The position numbers and the translations under genes were made by a program. Below, piece after piece: positions 1 through 8,774 of a stretch of 64,000 bases of DNA; position 1 is the stretch's first letter; each line of letters opens with the position of its first letter. Under the pieces are notes generated by a model. That model worked only from the letters and a program-made list of their open reading frames with translations, searched no databases and was not told the origin of the DNA. Where the stretch lies: contig NZ_JASLGE010000076.1 in the NCBI RefSeq assembly GCF_030150285.1, forward strand, positions 23,205-87,204, written 5' to 3'. The stretch is from Pseudomonas sp. (lineage in GTDB: Bacteria; Pseudomonadota; Gammaproteobacteria; Pseudomonadales; Pseudomonadaceae).

Positions 1-30
1 CGTGATCTGTGGATATTTAAATGCTCGCAC

Positions 31-1410
31 CTACAGCGGCAAATACAACCCAAACGTATTGCGCCCCTTGCCGCTGTGCACAAACACTTCGCCGCCATGC
101 ATATGCGCGATGGCTTTGACTATGGCCAGCCCCAGACCGTGGTTGGCCCCGCTGTTATGCCGCGCGGCATCCACCCGGTAAAAGCGCTCAAACAACCGTG
201 GCAGGTGCTCATCGTCAATGGCAGGGCCTGGGTTGCTGATGCTGATGCTGACGTTCTGTGGGGTCTGTTCAATGTGCACATCGATCCGCTGGCCCGCTTC
301 GGTGTGTTGCACCGCATTGTTCAGCAGGTTGATCAGCGCCCGGCGCAGGTGGGCCTTTTCGATATTGACTTGAGCGTCACCGCTGACCCGGACGTGCACC
401 TGGGCGTCCTCCAGAATGAACTCCAGGTAATCCAGCGTGGTGGCGACTTCGTCAGCCAATGACGCGCGGCTCAACTTGCTGGCCTTGCTGCCTTGGTCGG
501 CACTGGCCAGAAACAGCATGTCGTTGATGATGCTGCGTAACCGTTCCAGCTCTTCAAGGTTGGACTGCAGCACTTCGAAGTAATGCTCGGCTGAACGCCC
601 GCGCGTCAACGCGACCTGGGTCTGGCCAATCAGGTTGGTGAGGGGGGAGCGCAGTTCGTGGGCCACGTCGGCATTGAAGGATTCCAGGCGGGTGTAGGCC
701 TGTTCGACCCGGTCCAGCGTGGCGTTGAACGCACTGACCAGTTGATCCAGTTCAGGTGGTAATGCGGCCAGATGCAGGCGCCGGGACAAGCGCGGTGGTG
801 CCAGTTTTTGTGCTTCTTCAGACAAGCGGATCAAGGGTTTCAGGCCGATCCTGGCCACCCAATAGCCCAGCGCCGATGCCAGCAGCACGCCAATGATGGC
901 CAGGCTGATCAGGGCCACCAACAAGTGGTGCTGGGTATGGCGGAAGGTTTCGGTGTCGATGGCAATCAGAAAACGTAGGGCGGGGCGTTGATCCTTGGGC
1001 GGCATTTCGCTGACCAGCACTTTGAACGGGTAAGCCTGCCCCGGCACTTTCAACGCCTGCACGCCCGTCGGACCTTCGGCCAAAGCCCGCACGGCCGCAT
1101 CCGGGTGGCCGTATTCATAGGCAGGGTCTTCGCTGATGACCCAAAAGCGGATGCGTTTGTCTTCTTCGCTGAGCAATTTGAGTTTGGCGCTGATCTTGCC
1201 CCAGTGTTCGGGGTTGCCGAAGCGGTTGATTGATGATTCCAGCACACTGTAGCGCGCGTCGAGTTCCGCCGTGGGCAACAGGCCGATGCTTTTATCAACC
1301 TGCTGGTACAGCGCGCCACCGATCAGCATGAACACCAGCAAGGCCACCAACGTAAACATGGCGCTCAGGCGCAGGGCGATGGCATTAAAACGATGGGGCC
1401 GCTTAGGCAT
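31..1410 (-). CDS. Heavy-metal-type sensor histidine kinase (CusS/CopS/IrlS-like)
   Basis: Inner-membrane sensor kinase, 459 residues, that would phosphorylate the regulator encoded just upstream. Two membrane segments (about 16-35 and 163-185) flank a periplasmic domain, followed by HAMP (about 186-238), a dimerisation domain with phospho-acceptor His251 in VAHELRSPL, an N box with Asn365 in NLLNNAVQH and a G box HGLGLAIV (424-431). The ATG at 1410 is chosen because it gives a normal basic N-terminus before the first membrane helix; it overlaps the end of the regulator by 8 bp. The architecture is that of kinases answering copper, silver or other stress, but the signal here is unknown. It is the last gene of the adaptor-RND-regulator-kinase operon. 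The ligand cannot be read from sequence. Confidence 0.93.
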   Translation of the reverse strand: MPKRPHRFNAIALRLSAMFTLVALLVFMLIGGALYQQVDKSIGLLPTAELDARYSVLESSINRFGNPEHWGKISAKLKLLSEEDKRIRFWVISEDPAYEYGHPDAAVRALAEGPTGVQALKVPGQAYPFKVLVSEMPPKDQRPALRFLIAIDTETFRHTQHHLLVALISLAIIGVLLASALGYWVARIGLKPLIRLSEEAQKLAPPRLSRRLHLAALPPELDQLVSAFNATLDRVEQAYTRLESFNADVAHELRSPLTNLIGQTQVALTRGRSAEHYFEVLQSNLEELERLRSIINDMLFLASADQGSKASKLSRASLADEVATTLDYLEFILEDAQVHVRVSGDAQVNIEKAHLRRALINLLNNAVQHTEAGQRIDVHIEQTPQNVSISISNPGPAIDDEHLPRLFERFYRVDAARHNSGANHGLGLAIVKAIAHMHGGEVFVHSGKGRNTFGLYLPL

Positions 1411-2077
1411 TGCGCCGCTCCAGCACGTAGCCCATACCGCGAATGGTGTGCAGTAACTTGTGTTCGAAGGGCCCGTCCAGTTTGGCCCGCAGGCGTTTGA
1501 TGGCCACTTCGACCACATTGGCGTCACTGTCGAAGTTGATGTCCCAGACCATTTCCGCGATGGCGGTTTTAGACAGGATCTCGCCCTGGCGTCGAGCCAG
1601 TACGCTGAGCAGGGAGAACTCCTTGGCGGTCAAGTCCAGGCGGCTGCCGGCGCGGCTGGCCTTGCGGCTGATCAGGTCGATCCACAGGTCGTCAACGGTC
1701 ACCTGCACCGGCTCGTGGCCGCCGCTGCGCCGGGTCAGGGCTTGCAGGCGTGCCACCAGTTCCAGGAATGAAAACGGTTTGCCCAGGTAGTCGTCGGCCC
1801 CCTCGCGTAACCCGCGAATCCGGTCTTCTACCCGCTCGCGGGCGGTCAGCATGATCACCGGGGTTTGCTTGCGCGCACGCAAGGCGCGCAGCACACCAAA
1901 GCCATCAAGCCCCGGCAGCATGACATCCAGCACGATCACCGCGTAGTCGTTTTCCAGCGCCAGGTGCAGCCCTTCAACGCCGTCCCGGGCGACGTCCACC
2001 GTATAGCCTTGCTCAGTGAGCCCGCGGTGCAAGTAGTCGGCGGTTTTCTCTTCATCTTCAATAATCAGAACGCGCAT
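1403..2077 (-). CDS. OmpR-family response regulator (CusR/CopR/IrlR-like)
   Basis: Two-domain DNA-binding response regulator of 224 residues. The receiver domain (1-120) carries the acidic pair Glu8-Asp9, phospho-acceptor Asp51 in VLDVMLPG and the conserved Lys of LGKPF near 101; the C-terminal half is a winged helix of the OmpR/PhoB type. Its stop overlaps the kinase start by 8 bp and its start lies 8 nt after the permease stop, so the three are translationally coupled. Inferred role: regulates this efflux operon and perhaps other genes. The protein resembles metal-responsive regulators, while the pump is of the drug-efflux class, so its inducer is uncertain. Confidence 0.94.
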   Translation of the reverse strand: MRVLIIEDEEKTADYLHRGLTEQGYTVDVARDGVEGLHLALENDYAVIVLDVMLPGLDGFGVLRALRARKQTPVIMLTARERVEDRIRGLREGADDYLGKPFSFLELVARLQALTRRSGGHEPVQVTVDDLWIDLISRKASRAGSRLDLTAKEFSLLSVLARRQGEILSKTAIAEMVWDINFDSDANVVEVAIKRLRAKLDGPFEHKLLHTIRGMGYVLERRNA

Positions 2078-2085
2078 AACCCGCC

Positions 2086-5000
2086 TCAGTGTTCAGTCGC
2101 CAGCAAGCTGACGGGTTTGGAACGGTGGAACAACCGTTCAAGCCACAAGTATATGACCGGCGTGGTGAACAGCGTCAGCGCCTGGCTGACCAGCAACCCG
2201 CCCACGACGGCGATGCCCAGCGGCTGGCGCAGTTCGGCACCGGCACCATAACCGAGCATCAGTGGCAAGGCACCCAGCAGGGCGGCGAGGGTGGTCATGA
2301 TGATCGGGCGGAACCGCGTCAGGCAGGCTTCATAAATGGCCGCTTCGGGCGTCAGCCCGCGTGTGCGCTGGGCGTCGAGGGCGAAGTCGATCATCAGAAT
2401 GCCGTTTTTCTTGACGATACCGATCAGCAGCACCAGCCCGATCAGCGCCATGATCGAAAAGTCCTGGCCGCAGATCCACAGCATCAACAGCGCGCCCAGC
2501 CCCGCCGAAGGCAGGGTCGAAATGATGGTCAACGGGTGAACGAAGCTCTCATACAACACCCCCAAAATGATGTACACCGCCACCAGCGCCGCCAGAATCA
2601 GCCACGGCTGGCTGGCCAGCGAGCTTTGGAACGCCTGCGCTGCGCCCTGGAAATTGCCGCTGAGGGTACTCGGCATGCCGATGTCATTTTTCGCCTGGTT
2701 GAGCATCAGTACCGCGTCGCCCAGCGCCACGCCGGGGGCGAGGTTAAAGGACAGGTTGGCGGCCGGGAACATGCCGTCATGGCTGATCGACAGGGGGCCG
2801 CTGACCGGCGCATCGACCTTGGCCAGCGCTGACAGCGGCACCATTTCGCCGCTCAGCGGGGAGCGCAGGTAAAAGTAATTGAGGCTTTCAGCCTGCCCGC
2901 GTTGCACCGCGTCCACTTCCAGGATCACGTTGTACTGGTTGACCTCGGTCTGGAACTCGTTGACCTGGCGCTGCCCGAAGGCGTCGTACAGCGCTTCATC
3001 GACATCGGTGGCGGTCAGGCCAAAGCGGGCGGCGGCGCTCCGGTCGATGCTGATGTGCGTAATGCTGCCGCCCAGTTGCAGGTCATTGGACAAGTCGCGA
3101 AACGCCGGGTTACCGCGCAGTTTTTCAGTCAGGCGCTGGGTCCAGGTGGTCAGCGTCGGGCCGTCGTTACTCTTGAGTACATATTGGTACTGACTGCGGC
3201 TGGGCCCGGCACTCAGGTTGATGTCTTGCCCGGCGCGCAGGTACAGGACGATGCCCGGTACCTTGGCCAGTTGCGGGCGAATGCGGTCGATAAACTCACT
3301 GGCCGACACGTCCCGCTCGCTGCGGTCTTTGAGGGCAATCCAGAAGCGGCCGTTGGCGATGGTCTGGTTGCTGCCGGTGACACCCACCGCGTGCGAGAAA
3401 GCCTGCACCGCCGGGTCGGCACCGACGATGGTGGCCAGCGCCAAATGCTTTTGCACCATGTCGGGGTACGACACATCGGCGGCGGCTTCGGTGGTGCCCA
3501 GCACAAAACCGGTGTCTTGCACGGGAAAGAATCCTTTGGGGATTAGCACATAACCTGCAACCGCCATCGCCAGCGTCACCCCAAACACCCCTAGCATCAG
3601 GCGCTGGTGGGCCAGGGCGCGGGTCAGGCCTTTTTCATACAGCGCCAGTAAGCGCTCGCCAAAGCCGGGTCTGGCGTGGGCATCGTGTACCGGCGCGCGC
3701 ATGAACAGCGCCGCCAGTGTGGGGGCGAGGGTCAGTGATACCACGACCGAAATCAAAATGGTCGAGGTGGCCGTCAGGGCGAACTCCTTGAACAGCCGCC
3801 CGACCACGCCGCCCATAAACAGCAGCGGAATAAAGGCCGCCACCAGTGACAGGCTGATGGACACCACGGTAAAGCCAATTTCACTGGCTCCTTTGATCGC
3901 CGCATCGCGCATGCTTTCGCCCGCTTCGAGGTGGCGGTGGATGTTTTCCACCACCACGATGGCATCGTCCACCACAAACCCCACAGCCACCACAATCGCC
4001 ACCAGCGTCAGGTTATTCAGGCTGAACCCCAACACATACATCAGCGCAAAACTGGCGATCAGCGATACCCCCAGCACGGCCGACACAATCAGCGTGGCCG
4101 ACCATTGGCGCAGAAACAGTGCCATGACCGCGATCACCAGCAGCACGGCAATCAGCAGGGTAATTTCGACTTCATGCAGCGAGGCGCGGATGGTCTTGGT
4201 GCGATCGCTCAGCACGGTGACTTCCACCGACGCCGGGAGCATGGCTTGCAAGCCGGGCAGGGCGGCCTGAATGCGGTCGACGGTGTCGACAATATTGGCC
4301 CCCGGCTGGCGCGAAATCACCAGGTTGACCCCCGGCTGATGCCCGGACCAGGCTTGCACGTAGTCGTTTTCGGCCCCGTTGATGACCCGCGCCACGTCGC
4401 GCAGTTGCACCGGCGCGCCGTCTTTGTACGAGACGATCAACTGGCCGTATTCCTCGGCATTGAACAACTGGTCGTTGGTGGAGAGTGTTGAAATGCTTGT
4501 GGGCCCGTACAACGCACCCTTGGCCAGGTTGAGGCTGGTTTGCTGAATCGCCAGGCGAATATCGGCCAGGGTCAGGCCGATGGCGGCCAGCTTGTCGGCG
4601 CTGGCCTGCACGCGAATGGCGGGGCGCTGCTGGCCCGTAATGTTAATCAGGCCTACGCCGTCGATCTGGCTGATCTGACGGGCCAGCAAGGTTTCGACGT
4701 AATCGCTCAATTGCGTGCCGGGCATGTGCAGGGAGCTGATGCTTAGAATCAACACCGGGCTGTCCGCCGGGTTGACCTTTTTCCAGGTGGGCAACGTCGG
4801 CATGTCTTTGGGCAGTTTGCCGGAGGCCGTGTTGATGGCGGCCTGCACTTCCTGGGCGGCGGTATCGATGCTTTTATCGAGGGTGAATTGCAGGGTCAGC
4901 GTGGTGGAGCCCAGCGCACTGCTGGAGGTCATTTGTGTCATGCCGGGAATGGCGCTGAACTGCACTTCCAGTGGCGTGGCCACCGATGACGCCATGGTGT

Positions 5001-5181
5001 CGGGGCTGGCACCGGGTAGTTGCGCCGAGACCTGGATTGTCGGGAACTCCGCTTCAGGCAAGGGAGCGATGGGCAAGCGCGGGAAGGCGATCAGCCCCAC
5101 CAGTACCAGGGCCAAGGTCAGCAGCACAGTGGCTACCGGGTGGTCGACGCACCACGCCGACAGCGATCGGCTGCGGATCAT
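2086..5181 (-). CDS. RND multidrug efflux permease (HAE-1 class, MdtB/MdtC-like)
   Basis: Proton-driven inner-membrane efflux pump of 1031 residues, the usual RND length. It has the N-terminal helix, two large periplasmic loops and twelve predicted membrane helices. The fourth helix carries Asp405-Asp406 in FVVDDAIVVVEN, the proton-relay signature of drug exporters (HAE-1); metal exporters (HME) usually have DG there. N-terminal wording (FPTIQV, LPGASP) is closest to MdtB/MdtC and MuxB/MuxC. Only one permease is present, unlike the two-permease MdtABC and MuxABC systems. Its start overlaps the adaptor stop by 4 bp. No outer-membrane channel gene is adjacent, so it probably borrows one encoded elsewhere. 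The substrate is unknown. Confidence 0.94.
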   Translation of the reverse strand: MIRSRSLSAWCVDHPVATVLLTLALVLVGLIAFPRLPIAPLPEAEFPTIQVSAQLPGASPDTMASSVATPLEVQFSAIPGMTQMTSSSALGSTTLTLQFTLDKSIDTAAQEVQAAINTASGKLPKDMPTLPTWKKVNPADSPVLILSISSLHMPGTQLSDYVETLLARQISQIDGVGLINITGQQRPAIRVQASADKLAAIGLTLADIRLAIQQTSLNLAKGALYGPTSISTLSTNDQLFNAEEYGQLIVSYKDGAPVQLRDVARVINGAENDYVQAWSGHQPGVNLVISRQPGANIVDTVDRIQAALPGLQAMLPASVEVTVLSDRTKTIRASLHEVEITLLIAVLLVIAVMALFLRQWSATLIVSAVLGVSLIASFALMYVLGFSLNNLTLVAIVVAVGFVVDDAIVVVENIHRHLEAGESMRDAAIKGASEIGFTVVSISLSLVAAFIPLLFMGGVVGRLFKEFALTATSTILISVVVSLTLAPTLAALFMRAPVHDAHARPGFGERLLALYEKGLTRALAHQRLMLGVFGVTLAMAVAGYVLIPKGFFPVQDTGFVLGTTEAAADVSYPDMVQKHLALATIVGADPAVQAFSHAVGVTGSNQTIANGRFWIALKDRSERDVSASEFIDRIRPQLAKVPGIVLYLRAGQDINLSAGPSRSQYQYVLKSNDGPTLTTWTQRLTEKLRGNPAFRDLSNDLQLGGSITHISIDRSAAARFGLTATDVDEALYDAFGQRQVNEFQTEVNQYNVILEVDAVQRGQAESLNYFYLRSPLSGEMVPLSALAKVDAPVSGPLSISHDGMFPAANLSFNLAPGVALGDAVLMLNQAKNDIGMPSTLSGNFQGAAQAFQSSLASQPWLILAALVAVYIILGVLYESFVHPLTIISTLPSAGLGALLMLWICGQDFSIMALIGLVLLIGIVKKNGILMIDFALDAQRTRGLTPEAAIYEACLTRFRPIIMTTLAALLGALPLMLGYGAGAELRQPLGIAVVGGLLVSQALTLFTTPVIYLWLERLFHRSKPVSLLATEH

Positions 5182-6341
5182 GGCTGCACCGCGGGCTGGC
5201 GGGCGCTATTGGCCAAGACGGGCTCGCCCAGCACTTCAATGCGCGCTCCGGGTTTTAACCGCGACTGCCCATCGCTGACCAGGGTGTCGCCCACATTGAC
5301 GCCTGTGATGATGCTCAGCGCGGTGTCCTGGTAGACCACTTGCACCGGCACGTTTTCAACCGTGTCGCCTGTGACCCGGTAGACAAAGTAATTATCCAGC
5401 CCGCGTTGTACCACCGCAGGTGGCACCACCCGTGCGTTGCGCTCCAGCCCTGTCTGAATCTGGATATTCACCAGTTGGCCTGGCCACAAGGTGTGCCGTG
5501 GGTTGTCGAACTGCGCCTTGACCTTGAGGGTGCCGGTGGTGGCCGACACCTGGTTGTCGATCAAGCTCAGGTGGCCCTGGCTCAGCGGCGCGGCGTCAGG
5601 AGCCGAGTCATCCAGGTAGGCGTTGACCAAGGCCTTCTCCGGGGCTTCGAGCAGGCGATGCAAGGTGGGGAGCTGCTGTTGGGGCAGCGAAAATTCCACC
5701 GCAATCGGGTCGAGTTGGGTCACGGAAAATAACCCTTGTGCGTCGCTGACCCGCAGGAAGTTGCCCGGATCTACTGCGCGAATCCCGACGCGCCCGCTCA
5801 CCGGGGAGCGAATCTGGGTGTACGACAATTGCACCTGTGCTGCGTCGATAGCGGCTTTATTGCCCTGCGCCGTGGCATTGAGTTGGTTGACCAGCGCTTG
5901 TTGCTGATCAAGGGTCTGCTTGGACACGCCGTTGTCGACACTCAGCAACTGGTAACGCTTGAGGTCGATCAGGGCTCCCTGCAACTGCGCCTGGTTCTGC
6001 CCCAATTGGGCTTTGGCCTGATTGAGGCTGGCTTGAATTCCACGGTCATCCAGGCTGGCAAGCAAGTCCCCAGCCTTGACCGTCTGGCCTTCCTTGACGT
6101 GCAACTGCGTCAGAATGCCGTCAATTTGCGGCCGGATCATCACACTGTGCAATGACTGCACGGCACCTATGCCGCTGACGAAACGTGGCACATCGCGCTG
6201 TGCAACCTGCACAACCCGCACGGGCACCACTGCGCTGATGGCCATTTTGGCGGGCGCGGGACGCTGATACAGCCAAAGGCCCGCGCCGACCAGAACGATG
6301 ACCACGGTGGCGAGGCAGATGTTTTTGGTTTGAGTGCGCAT
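5178..6341 (-). CDS. RND periplasmic adaptor subunit (MdtA-like membrane fusion protein)
   Basis: Membrane-fusion protein of 387 residues bridging the RND permease and an outer-membrane channel. An N-terminal anchor helix (about 9-25) is followed by the lipoyl/barrel-sandwich motif with two halves (around VKEGQTVKAGDLL and SPVSGRVGIRAVDPG), an alpha-helical hairpin rich in Gln and Ala, and a beta-barrel region. The reading frame is open further upstream to 6557, but the ATG at 6341 gives the typical short cytoplasmic tail before the anchor and is preferred. First gene of the four-gene operon; overlap with the permease is ATGA. The region upstream to 6658 should hold the operon promoter. Confidence 0.93.
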   Translation of the reverse strand: MRTQTKNICLATVVIVLVGAGLWLYQRPAPAKMAISAVVPVRVVQVAQRDVPRFVSGIGAVQSLHSVMIRPQIDGILTQLHVKEGQTVKAGDLLASLDDRGIQASLNQAKAQLGQNQAQLQGALIDLKRYQLLSVDNGVSKQTLDQQQALVNQLNATAQGNKAAIDAAQVQLSYTQIRSPVSGRVGIRAVDPGNFLRVSDAQGLFSVTQLDPIAVEFSLPQQQLPTLHRLLEAPEKALVNAYLDDSAPDAAPLSQGHLSLIDNQVSATTGTLKVKAQFDNPRHTLWPGQLVNIQIQTGLERNARVVPPAVVQRGLDNYFVYRVTGDTVENVPVQVVYQDTALSIITGVNVGDTLVSDGQSRLKPGARIEVLGEPVLANSARQPAVQP

Positions 6342-6658
6342 GCCGAAAAGACGCCGTGTGCGTGAGAAAAGGGAGAAGCTCGTGCGCGTGTTATAACCCG
6401 TAGAACCGGTCAGCAGCGTGACGGCTAACTGACATTGCTGACAGTTAACGGCGTAGTCGCTGTTGCAGGCTGTGATCGATTGCGCAGCGATCGCAAAATC
6501 GGAGTGCCGCGTCACGTGTTTTACGAGGCCTGCGACGGCGGTTTTGTGTCGCGGCATGGAATTTTCCGACCTGTGAGTGCAACGTCTACCCGGCGCACAG
6601 GTATACTTTGCGGTCTTGCGCCATCTGGCCTGATTATTCTCTGCATTTCGGAGCTTTC

Positions 6659-6895
6659 ATGACTTCTCCCACACAAACGACCGCTCCCGAAGCGGTGGGC
6701 ACCGAGCCGGGTGACACCGAGGCCGTGCCGGCCAAGCCGGTCATTCCTGCTTTTACCTTCCCGTTCAAGCCTTCCGAGTTTGCCAAGGCCAAGTCCCAGG
6801 GCAAGGCGTACTACCAGAAGAGCGGCCTCGGCGGTCACGATAAGACACCAGGCGCGCCACCCCATGGCACCCGTAAAACAATGGGTAAACGCTAA
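6659..6895 (+). CDS. Small uncharacterised protein, Pro/Ala-rich N-terminus
   Basis: A 78-residue protein I do not recognise by function. The ATG at 6659 has a good ribosome site (GGAG) 6-9 nt upstream. The N-terminal third is Thr/Pro/Ala/Glu-rich and probably disordered; the C-terminal half (FTFPFKPSEF, KSQGKAYYQKSG, GTRKTMGKR) is basic and aromatic. No signal peptide or membrane helix. Its stop overlaps the stop of the convergent acetyltransferase by 4 nt, which makes the assignment of both ends firm. It is cytosolic by prediction; the basic tail would suit nucleic-acid or ribosome binding, but that is only a guess. Confidence 0.75.
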   Translation: MTSPTQTTAPEAVGTEPGDTEAVPAKPVIPAFTFPFKPSEFAKAKSQGKAYYQKSGLGGHDKTPGAPPHGTRKTMGKR

Positions 6896-7398
6896 GCCCG
6901 CGGGTGACGCGCTGGCCAGGCTATTAAGGCCGACCCCGCACTGACCTCGGTCATGCCGAGCGCGTGGTACAGGTGCCGGGCCTTGTGGTTGTGCCGCATG
7001 ACCTTGAGGTCGACGCTGGCCTCGCCGCGTGAATGAAACACGCTGAACACGTGACTCAGCAGTGCACGGCCCAGCCCCCGGCCTTGCATACGCGGGTGCA
7101 CCACCAAGTCCTTGAGGTAAGCGCTGGTCCAGGCGTGGGCAACGCCCACCACCTCACCGTCCAACAGGCTGACGAAGCACAGGTGCGGGTCGTAGTCGGC
7201 GTCGTGCAACAGGCACTGCTGCCAGTGTTCGAGTGATTCGACGCTGCCGGCCCCGTCGGCATAGCCCTGGCGGAGTAAGGTATGTACCGGTTGCAGCAGG
7301 GCCGGGGTCAAGGTCACCACGCTTACGCCCTCAGGCCATTGCGCCGGGTGGAGCGGGCGGTTCAGGTCTTTGCGCAATAGCAGGCAGTCTTCGTTCAT
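6892..7398 (-). CDS. GNAT-family N-acetyltransferase
   Basis: Acetyl-CoA-dependent N-acyltransferase of 168 residues. The acetyl-CoA-binding motif A is visible as VVHPRMQGRGLGRALLSHV, with the Q/R-x-x-G-x-G/A loop, followed by the AxxLYHALGM motif B. The ATG at 7398 is used because it overlaps the cheV stop (ATGA), giving coupling; an earlier start would run into cheV. The substrate cannot be deduced; such proteins acetylate antibiotics, polyamines, peptides or protein N-termini. Co-transcription with cheV is likely by position, although a functional link with chemotaxis is not evident. Confidence 0.85.
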   Translation of the reverse strand: MNEDCLLLRKDLNRPLHPAQWPEGVSVVTLTPALLQPVHTLLRQGYADGAGSVESLEHWQQCLLHDADYDPHLCFVSLLDGEVVGVAHAWTSAYLKDLVVHPRMQGRGLGRALLSHVFSVFHSRGEASVDLKVMRHNHKARHLYHALGMTEVSAGSALIAWPARHPRA

Positions 7399-8294
7399 CC
7401 GTGGCCCTGCTCGGTCACCGTGCGGGCGGCGAGGATCAGGCACTGCGTCAACTCCGGCGACGAGAACTTGGTCAGCACCGCATTGGCCCCGGCCAATCGC
7501 GCTTTCTCACTGTTCATCACGCTGTTCAGTGACGTGTGCAGCAGCACATACAGGTGGGCAAAGTCCGGAGTCTCACGCAGGGTGCGGGTAAACGCGTAGC
7601 CGTCCATCTCGGACATTTCGATATCAGACACCAGCACATTGATCTGCTCCGGCGTGCCGTGCAGTTCCAGTAGCCGCTCGATGGCCTCCTTGGCGCTGCG
7701 CGCCGTGTGGCAATGCACCCCGAGGCTGCGCAGGGTCAGCACTGATTGTTGTAACGCCACCTGGCTGTCATCGACGACCAGAATGCGAGCATTGGCCAAG
7801 AGCTGCGTTTCGTCACGGCTGAGGGCTTCAGGAGGGGCTTCATTGCGGGCGGGGGTGATGGCATGAATGACTTTTTCGATGTCCAGCACTTGTACCAGCG
7901 CACCGTCGACCTGAGTCACGCCCGTGATGTACGAGCGTGTGCCTGACCGGTAAGGCGGCGGGCGAATATCCGTGCTCAGGCAATGCACAATCCCGTTCAC
8001 GCTCTGCACCTGCAACCCCTGCCTGGAGCGGCTGACATCGGTGACAATCAGCCAGCCAGCGTTGGGGTCCAACAAGGGTTGCTGACCGATGGCGCGGCTC
8101 AGGTCGATGACCGACAGGGGCGTGCCGCGTAACACGGCGATGCCTTTCACATGGGGGTGAGATGCGGGCAGAGTGCTCAACGTTGGGCAGGGGATGATCT
8201 CGCTGACTTTCAACAGGTTGATCGCCATCAGTTTGCCGCTGCGCAGGGTAAACAGCAGCAGCGACAATGAATCTGCACGGGCGTTTGACGACAT
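7395..8294 (-). CDS. cheV: Chemotaxis coupling protein CheV (CheW domain plus receiver)
   Basis: Cytoplasmic chemotaxis adaptor, 299 residues. The N-terminal CheW-like domain (about 10-150) would couple chemoreceptors to CheA; the C-terminal receiver (170-295) has the acidic pair Asp175-Asp176, phospho-acceptor Asp224 in VSDIEMSEMDG and a conserved Lys in LTKFSS. Length and domain order match the CheV family, which tunes receptor arrays by phosphorylation. It stands alone, away from a chemotaxis cluster, as is usual for Pseudomonas CheV paralogues. Which receptor it serves is unknown. The gene ends with the start of the acetyltransferase. Confidence 0.92.
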   Translation of the reverse strand: MSSNARADSLSLLLFTLRSGKLMAINLLKVSEIIPCPTLSTLPASHPHVKGIAVLRGTPLSVIDLSRAIGQQPLLDPNAGWLIVTDVSRSRQGLQVQSVNGIVHCLSTDIRPPPYRSGTRSYITGVTQVDGALVQVLDIEKVIHAITPARNEAPPEALSRDETQLLANARILVVDDSQVALQQSVLTLRSLGVHCHTARSAKEAIERLLELHGTPEQINVLVSDIEMSEMDGYAFTRTLRETPDFAHLYVLLHTSLNSVMNSEKARLAGANAVLTKFSSPELTQCLILAARTVTEQGHG

Positions 8295-8379
8295 ATAAAC
8301 CTTCTAAAGGTCAGAGGGAGCGTTACCAGGTTATCGACCTGAATACAAAATGCTGTAGGAAGAGCTGGCGGCTCCAACG

Positions 8380-8481
8380 GATGGCAGCGTTTGTAGGAAC
8401 GAGCTTGCTCGTGATCGTTTGATCTGGTTTTTGATCTAAAAGGGCCCCCTTAAACCACGCTGGCCGATCGCGGCGGGCCCA
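8380..8481. repeat. Copy 1 of a ~100-bp direct repeat containing a REP palindrome
   Basis: Nearly identical to 8608-8710: both read ggatggcagcgtttgtagg, then the palindrome gtaggaacgagcttgctcgt, then a gatct-rich stretch and agggcccccttaaa. A handful of substitutions and a one-base indel separate them. The palindromic core at 8393-8416 is the Pseudomonas REP type seen elsewhere in this window. Confidence 0.85.
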
Positions 8482-8576
8482 CCGCGTAAAGCCGGAACCT
8501 TAAGTGGCCGTCACCGCAGCAATGGATAGGATTGCTGCACGACAGCGCGGCGTTATAAAGCTTTTAAAGATCAACA

Positions 8577-8600
8577 GATCGCGAGCAAGCTCGCTCCTGC
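8577..8600. repeat. REP palindrome, inverted orientation
   Basis: gatcgcgagcaagctcgctc followed by ctgc is the reverse complement of the gtaggagcgagcttgctcgc-type element. It lies between the two direct copies, so the 8295-8774 gap holds three REP units in alternating orientation. No gene is seen in this 480-bp gap. Confidence 0.8.
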
Positions 8601-8607
8601 GGATCAC

Positions 8608-8710
8608 GGATGGCAGCGTTTGTAGGAACGAGCTTGCTCGTGATCTTTTGATCTGGCTTTTGATCTAAAAGGGCCCCCTTAAATCGCGCTGGCCGATCGC
8701 GGCGGCCCAC
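8608..8710. repeat. Copy 2 of the ~100-bp direct repeat with REP palindrome
   Basis: Second copy of the unit at 8380-8481; REP core at 8622-8645. The conservation extends through the gatctaaaagggccccctta segment and ggccgatcgcggcgg, well beyond the REP core, so it is a duplication of a composite unit and not just two independent REPs. Confidence 0.85.
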
Positions 8711-8774
8711 GGAGCAAAGCCTGTGGTGAGGGCATGCCGAGCCCCAGCGAGGCACCGAGTGGTAGGGGCAGACA

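Noticed and set aside
6342..6557. Upstream extension of the RND adaptor
   Set aside because: Adds 72 residues before the membrane anchor, atypical for the family; the ATG at 6341 fits better.
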